From: Candolleomyces eurysporus
Lineage: Eukaryota; Basidiomycota; Agaricomycetes; Agaricales; Psathyrellaceae
NCBI GenBank assembly: GCA_027579435.1
Contig: JANBPK010001112.1
Span: 1 to 36,981 of the forward strand
DNA: 36,981 nt
Direction: 5' to 3'
The first letter of the stretch is position 1. Every line of letters begins with the position of its first letter. Below, in pieces: positions 30,965 to 36,981 of this stretch. Below the pieces are notes generated by a model. The model was not told the DNA's origin. It saw only the letters and a list, made by a program, of their open reading frames with translations, and searched no databases. Position numbers and translations under genes: made by a program.

Positions 30965-31330
30965 CACCTGATCCTCACCAAATCGGAAATCGGCAGCTAA
31001 CTAGCTGGGCATAACTGGCGAGTTTGACCAGCTGGCTGAGCTGGAAATGCTCGGTCGCCACACACTGCGAATAATTCTGGGCTAGATGCCCGTTCAGGAA
31101 ACCCTCCCCCAGATATAATCTAAGTGAGTAGGGTACCCAAGTCGGCATCATCGGCGCACCGTTGGCAGCGAGCGGGTGATGTTGATCACAGCACCCATCA
31201 ACGGTTTCCAATTCCATCCGTTTCGCCCATTGTGTGGCGCTGCGGCGCCGTCGTCACATCACTCGCGCTCAACGTCCCGCTCGGATCCCGCCAACTTCCC
31301 ACCTCTGGCCATATCTCCACAATTTCGAGT
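30965..31330 (+). repeat. Left terminal inverted repeat
   Basis: Matches the reverse complement of 32930-33261, including stretches such as GACCAGCTGGCTGAGCTGGA and GTGAGTAGGGTACCCAAGTC. It has extra short segments near 30987, 31162 and 31290 relative to the right copy. Confidence 0.85.
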
Positions 31331-32929
31331 CCCACATCTCTGAGAACTTGATGGTATGTTTTAGGCAATATTTAGTGCACATATTAGTCGCTCTCTCGTA
31401 TTTAATCATCTCAGGGGCAGCGTTAGATGCATACTTTTGAATTTTCTCCTGCATCTTCTCCTGCTGATATTTTGGAACGCTGCTCGTACCTGCGTAGCTA
31501 TTTGAGAGTCAAGACTTGCTCATGAAATGCTACAGAGGGTTGATAGAAGCTTTATATGTCTGTTCTCTGTGTAGCTGAGCTATTGGTGCTTCAATGGTGA
31601 CATAGTAGAATATCATCCATTTCTGCGATCTTATCTTCCATGAAGCTGCCAGAAACTCAAAAAGAATCAAGAAATAGACTGTGTGTATATTAGGAGCACG
31701 TACATGGCATTGAGGTCATATAGCTGGTCGAGGTAAGCTGCTGAGCATCGTCTTGACTTCCGAGTCTCCGCTGATTGCTGTAGGCAAGGTGCGCCTTGTT
31801 CAGCAAGCTCAAAAGGCATATACTACATTCTTGATAGCGTATATATGGCCCTGCTCTCAGTTAAGAGGACCCAGACAGCCTCGGGATGAGACTATTAATA
31901 TTCAACATTGGGCATTTATATGCCGTTTCCAGGTGGTGATTGCCTATTTTAAATGCCGTTGAAAGCATTTAAATTAGGAGAGGGGTAAACCTAGGAGAAT
32001 GCAAAAAACTGCACGAAAATTGGTTGAGTAGAAGGTGAGATACAAGGTGAGTGCTTCGAAGAACACAAAATGATGTCGATTCCGTATGGCATCAAGCCTA
32101 CACTTAAGTCTGACGAGCTCGTCAAGTCATATCTCTGTCAAATTTGATCCAAATTACATGGGGTCTTTGGTATTCTGTGCGGTTAAATGCAGAGCTTAAT
32201 TTAGTGTGCACTGTCACAGAGTGATCAACCCCATGACTTTCAAAAAANGCCTCATGAAAACATGGTAAAACACTGGGTTTTTTTTATTGAATATTTGTGT
32301 AGAGCATACCCTCCAGGGAGCCTCCCCAGTATAGCCCAAAATTGATGAAAAGTGTACCTTCTCCTTGTACCTTTCCAGTCCAGGGCATTGCGGCAGTCTA
32401 AAATTAAAAGGGTATGGAGGGCTTAAATCAATGAATTATGCCTTTATTATAAGTCCAATGAAACTGTACAAAGCCTACGCAATTCAACTTCCTTTCCTAC
32501 CTCACAAACAGATTTATGTGAAATGGGAGAAAGGAATTGGCTCACTGCAGGTGGAGCATGTGCCAATATGCTTTTAAAATTTTATGATGGTGTATTCAGC
32601 TGTAGTCATCTGGTGCAAGTGTGAAATCCCTCCATACATTACTATGATCATGTTTTTAGGAAAACAAAGAATGAGCTATCCTCAAGCTGAGACACAAGAC
32701 AGAGCACCTGTAACATAGCCATAGTGATACTAAATAGGATAAATATGCTCCATACACCTTAGCTACCATCTTCTACCTTGTATGAGTGCCTTGTTTGACA
32801 GAGAAGGAAGGGAGGAGGAGAAGTGTGGGGTGTCCTACAGCTACCAGCAAATTATATTTAGATATAAATAACATTAAGCCAGCACTGCTAAGTTGTAGTA
32901 CAACCCCTCCAAATTCCATGCTGTTCCAA

Positions 32930-33261
32930 CTCAAAATTGTTGAGATATGGCCAGAGGCGGGATCCAAGCAGAACACTGAGCGCGAGTGATGTGACGATGG
33001 CGCTGCAGCGCCACACAATGGGCAAAGCGGATGGAATTTGGAAACCATTGATGGGTACTGTGATCAACATCACCCGCGCCGATGATGCCGACTTGGGTAC
33101 CCTACTCACTTGGATTAGATCTGGGGGAGGGTTTCCTGAACAGGCATCTAGCCCAGAATTATTCGCGGTGTGTGGCAACTGAGTGTTTCCAGCTCAGCCA
33201 GCTGGTCAAACACGCCAGTTATGTCCAGCTAGTTGGCTGCCAATTTGGTGAGGATCAGGTG
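32930..33261 (-). repeat. Right terminal inverted repeat
   Basis: Reverse-complement partner of 30965-31330; about 30 bp shorter because of small deletions. Confidence 0.85.
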
Positions 33262-33269
33262 CCTTAGAC
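33262..33269. repeat. Target-site duplication, right (CCTTAGAC)
   Basis: Exact copy of the 8-bp word at 30957-30964, directly after the right inverted repeat. Confidence 0.85.
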
Positions 33270-34955
33270 TTGTGTTCAGCAGGCTATTGCTTTGTGCAGC
33301 AAATTCCGAGGACTCAAAAGTAACAGAATAGGAGTTACCTCCCATGGTCACATTGTATGAATCAGACAAAATTGCTTGACGCATCCATGCACTGAGGTAC
33401 AAGTACCCAAGAACAGAGTCCTCAGAAATTAGAAAGGTTTGATACTATTCTGCATTGGGCCAGAATGTGATGCAAAATGTGATTATTTGCCTTTGCAGCC
33501 CACAATATATGGAACCTGGCGTTTTGCAGCTGGCAACATGCAAATAATAGTCTTTTGCATGTTGCAAGAGGTTTTTCAGAACCTAAGACTTTTTTGGACC
33601 ACTTGGCGGTGACTTGACCTTTTCCCTTACTGGATCACACAGGCTGTTGCTTGTCAGACTTTTCTAGAACTTTCCAAATTTCCATCACCATCGATGGATT
33701 GCTGGCCCACAACTCACAAGTCTCAATTTCAAGCAGGGAACCAAAACAGATTCCACATACGCCCATGAATAGTCTTACAGGCTCCCCTATCATGCCAGGC
33801 AGCACCCTCCAGCACAGACAGAAAACCTGTGTAACTGATAGGTAAAAGCATGTAGGCATCTCACTGACTGTGAGACCTTCATATTTGTTGTGATTTGTAT
33901 GCCTTCCCTTCATTTTGCATCTTACATGTCTCCACAAGCTGTATTCTTTACCCCACTCTTGCAAACAGCCTGCACTCAAATATCACTGTCTTGTTGAGCA
34001 TGTGCCAAAAATGATGGTTTACCCATCAAAGATGGTGCCATTGAGGTGGATTCCAAAATTCAGGTGACAATTTGTAAAGCTCAGTACTTGTGTTCAGCAG
34101 GCTGTTGCTTTGCGCAGCAAAATTCCAAGGACTCAAAAGTACCAGAATAGGAGTTACCTCCCATGGTCACATTGTATGAATCAGACAAAATTGCTTGGTG
34201 CATTGGCACACTGGGGTGCAAGTACTTGTGGTCAGTGAGCCATCACTTTGTGTGGCATGTTCCAAGGCCTCTATTGCCTTTAGGACAGGATGGGAAAAGA
34301 ACCAAGATCTTACAATCATGTTGTACAAAACAGGACAATAAGCTTGGCACATCAGGACCCTGGGGTACAAGTACCCAAGGCTTTAGAGGCCTTGGAACTT
34401 GTGCTCAATGAGCCATTGCTTTGCACAGCATGTTCCAAGACCTCTACCACTTTCAGCCTTTCAGGCTTTGTTTTTGGCATCACAAGTTCAATGATCATCT
34501 GTAGAAATTGTTGACTACAGCCCAAAATTGGCCCCAGTTCCTTTTCTCTTTGCTGTCAGCAAAATGTTCAAGTGTAGAGGGCTGATCATTCACAATTTTG
34601 TGCTGCTTGTAACCCACAGAGACTCCTTCTGGTGGATCCACATGGAAACAGGGGNCATCCTGCAACAGCACTTGTCATCAGGACAGATGTTATCCTGCAT
34701 GGATAGAATCTAAGATGAAGGTACAGGATTTTATGTTTATGATCATTCATTACTGTCCATCCACTTGAGCCTGAGCCTGAGGACAAGAAAAGAAGGAAGA
34801 TCACACAATCACATTGTACAAAACAGGAAGATAAGCTTGGCATGTTGGGACCCTGGGTACAAGTACCTGAGGCTTTTAGAGGCCTCAGAACTTGTGTTCA
34901 GCAGGCTGTTGCTTTGCGCAGCATTTTCTGAGGCCTCTATTGCTTCCAAACATTG
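33268..34955. repeat. Array of diverged repeats of about 150 bp
   Basis: At least five related segments begin near 33268, 34084, 34224, 34395 and 34890. They share TTGTGTTCAGCAGGCTGTTG-like starts, CACATTGTA(CA)AAA-type middles and GGTACAAGTACC-type ends. Copies near 33268 and 34084 are the closest pair (matching over about 100 bp, including GGAGTTACCTCCCATGGTCA). The spacing is irregular and the copies are old. The array lies just upstream of a broken retroelement and may be part of its non-coding region. Confidence 0.7.
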
Positions 34956-35029
34956 TTTTTGACATCCTGATGATACAACTGCGTCTATTTTAGCAAATCA
35001 TAGTTCACTTTTTGCGATAATAAATTACA

Positions 35030-36238
35030 ATGTTGGCACATTCTGACCCTCTAAGTACAAGAAATACTAGGCTTTCAATAAGGTTCATGCAGCTTGAGAA
35101 GGAAAGAGAGCTAGTACTATCTGCTCAAGGGACACAAGAACTGAAGTTACTCAAGACTGTGTCATTTGTGAAGGATGGATCAAAGAAGGCATTGGAGACC
35201 CGTCTCACCAATGAAGACCTTTCCTGGGAGGAGTTCCCAATTGCAGTCCTACGGTTTTTACCTGCTTTGGCTCTTGCAGGATGGCCTGAGGACCGACGCC
35301 AGATGTTTTGCAAGATTTTTTGGCGCAACCTGGGTCCACCATTGGTGCACTGACATGGAATCAAGCGACATGTGTTGCTTATCTACATGGTGGAGCAACA
35401 AAAATTTTGGCATCAGTACATCAAAACCAGAGGCACAAGCTACGCTCCTGACATCAGTGTCTTGAATGAGGAGGTGCTCTGCCAAGCAAAGGACAAGGCG
35501 TACGATCACTTCAGGTGCCATCAGGATAGGATGGCAGATATTAGGGTCAGTAAAACAGTCTAACTTTGCTCATTATATCAGACAATTAATTCTTTTGTGT
35601 TTTCAAAATATCAAATGCAATACCTCCTTTGCTCTGCTCCTGCTTCATCATGCTCCATAATGCTTCTCTACAATTCCATGTGCTATGCTGGACCCTTGGC
35701 TCCCCCAGGCAGTTGTGGCTGCTGAAAGCGCAGTACAGCCAGAATTACGCGACCACAGTGGTGGAAAGAGAGCTCAGGATGGGGTGGTACATTGGACCTA
35801 TGTCCAGGGCTGTGGTCGAGTCCCTTCTCGGTCCGTTTCAGTGCTCCCCCCTTTCTGTCATTCCAAAGTTGACACCTGGGAAGTATCGGATTATCCAGGA
35901 CTTCTCTTTTCCTCACCAACCCACCCCATCTTTCCCTGGCCCATCGGTCAACTCCCACACCAGCGCCTTGACATTCCCGTGCACTTGGGGAACATTTTTT
36001 TNCTGTTGCAACCCTCATCTTCCACCTCCTGCTGGGCTCTCAGATGGCTGTTAGGGATATTTCAGAGGCCTATCGGACTATTCCTCTGCACTGTTTGCAG
36101 TGGCCTGCCACTGTTGTCAACATTGGCACAGATCTATTCTGTGTGGACCCTTTTGTGGCCTTTGGTGCACGTCCCTCTGGTGGCGTGTTTGGAACGGTTG
36201 CAGACGCGTTGATGCAGCGCATGCCTGCATACCCTTAG
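35030..36238 (+). pseudogene. Broken retroelement with reverse-transcriptase fragment
   Basis: The plus strand holds the remains of one or two retroelement ORFs. An upstream part (35030-35563) reads SWEEFPIAVLRFLPALALAG and, after an in-frame TGA, LLIYMVEQQKFWHQYIKTRG. A reverse-transcriptase part follows: LTPGKYRIIQDFSFP (near 35875, frame of 35629), then in another frame MAVRDISEAYRTIPLH and FVAFGARPSGGVFG (36040-36205). It ends at a TAG before the catalytic YxDD region. One stop and at least two frame changes show it is dead. The ISEAYR and FG-x-x-PSGG text resembles DIRS/tyrosine-recombinase-type elements of mushrooms; assignment to that class is inference. Confidence 0.7.
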
Positions 36239-36981
36239 AAAAATTGCGAATTAATAGAACTTTTCTTTGGAAGTGCTTCTGAATTAAAGGACTAAGTAAC
36301 GATGACGACTTATAGAACTTAGCATGTCTTCTGAACATTGTGAAACCAAGAGTCGGAGTGGTTCCCAGCTTCAGACTTAGCAGCTCTCAAGGATCCGGCT
36401 CAGTGACCCAAGTACAATGGTTCAGCAGTGGTGCTTTAAAATAGGAAGGCCCTGCGAACGTATCCGAAGGGTAGAGAATTGATTCAGAACCACAACTGTG
36501 TGCCCGACCTGGCGAGGTACGGCATAGGAAGGGAGTCTGCACACTACAAGGGACATTTGCCCTGACATTCGCTAAGTGGAAGGTGTAACGTCACTCTGTG
36601 GCTTCGAGGACCTGATGGCAAATCCGCTAAGTCAATTAAACATGACAGTTACTGGATCCGGAAGTACGAGCAGCTCAGTTGAGAGCTTCTGAAGAGCCGA
36701 CTCAAGGTGTGAACTGATGCGGTGATGTGCAGGTAGCGAACTAGGGCTCTCTAACCAAAAAAACTATAGAACTCAAACACACACACACAACCACAACAAC
36801 ACAACACACCAAATACCTTCGTGAAGATAAAGGCGGGCAAGGGGTATAGGTAAAAGCTCTAAGTCTAGTCGACAGAGGCTTCTAGAACTCTTCTTGTACA
36901 ATCGCAAGTTCGAGGGGGGAGCTAAGGCTCAACCAGCAACGATAGAAATGCTTCACGAAGTGACTTCGCTAACACACGGTA
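36239..36981. other. Non-coding right edge
   Basis: About 740 bp with no coding frame. It is GC-richer than the repeat zone to its left and has a short CA-rich tract. It could be the untranslated or LTR part of another element running out of the window; I see no proof. Confidence 0.35.
36776..36789. repeat. Short (AC)n tract
   Basis: Dinucleotide run followed by further CA-rich low-complexity sequence up to about 36811. Confidence 0.8.

Larger units (their letters stand above)
30965..33261. mobile_element. Non-autonomous DNA transposon, hAT-like
   Basis: A 2297-bp element that starts CACCTGATCC and ends GGATCAGGTG. It has long terminal inverted repeats (about 366 bp left, 332 bp right) and sits between perfect 8-bp direct repeats. 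An 8-bp target duplication with CA..TG ends is typical of hAT elements; the long inverted repeats are unusual for that group. The interior (31331-32929) is AT-rich and has no transposase-like frame, so mobilisation would need a transposase from elsewhere. The inverted repeats differ mostly by C-T or G-A changes plus small indels, suggesting age. Confidence 0.8.

Noticed and set aside
1..36981. CRISPR arrays, bacterial operons or riboswitches
   Set aside because: No regular short repeats with spacers, and gene structure is that of a fungal nucleus.

Overview
The window looks like nuclear DNA of a mushroom-forming basidiomycete (Agaricomycetes). The supporting signs are intron-dense genes with 45-70 bp GT-AG introns, DUF6533 multispanning membrane proteins in tandem, a CBM1 cellulose-binding module, a ricin-B type lectin, a DUF8021 secreted protein, and decayed transposable elements at one end. 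Scattered ambiguous bases (N) suggest a draft assembly, so single-base lesions need care.

Left part (1-3524): two divergently transcribed paralogues of an unrecognised helical protein family share an 820 bp promoter region. They are followed by two minus-strand tRNA-like genes with unusually long centres. Left-middle (4253-11940, all minus strand): three DUF6533 membrane-protein genes. The middle copy (7112-8879) can be read as 12 exons with every phase consistent. The right copy (9745-11538) comes from a tandem duplication of about 2.2 kb and has two apparent 1-nt deletions. The left copy is more divergent and carries two other lesions.

Middle (12050-17632, minus strand): a set of genes for small or secreted proteins. 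These are a DUF8021 protein, an 84-residue secreted protein, a tRNA-Glu(UUC), a 141-residue protein joining a CBM1 to an antistasin-like cysteine cluster, and a 103-residue stand-alone DUF4110 protein. The last is a paralogue of only the C-terminal exons of the neighbouring Kelch gene. On the plus strand, 19069-22482 is an 11-exon Kelch-DUF4110 gene (KEL3/KLHDC4 family). To its right lie a protein with three atypical zinc-finger-like clusters (24562-25771, minus) and a ricin-B like lectin (28052-28741, minus).

Right end (about 30960-36240): a repeat zone. It holds a 2.3 kb non-autonomous DNA transposon with long terminal inverted repeats and a perfect 8-bp target duplication (hAT-like), then an array of diverged repeats of about 150 bp, then a broken reverse-transcriptase retroelement. 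Much of this zone is poor in CpG compared with the gene regions, as expected for silenced, methylation-decayed repeats. I see no clear multi-gene defence or biosynthetic system. The most unusual items are the partial inverted duplication that made the mini-DUF4110 gene, the CBM1-antistasin-like protein, the divergent helical pair and the odd tRNA-like pair.
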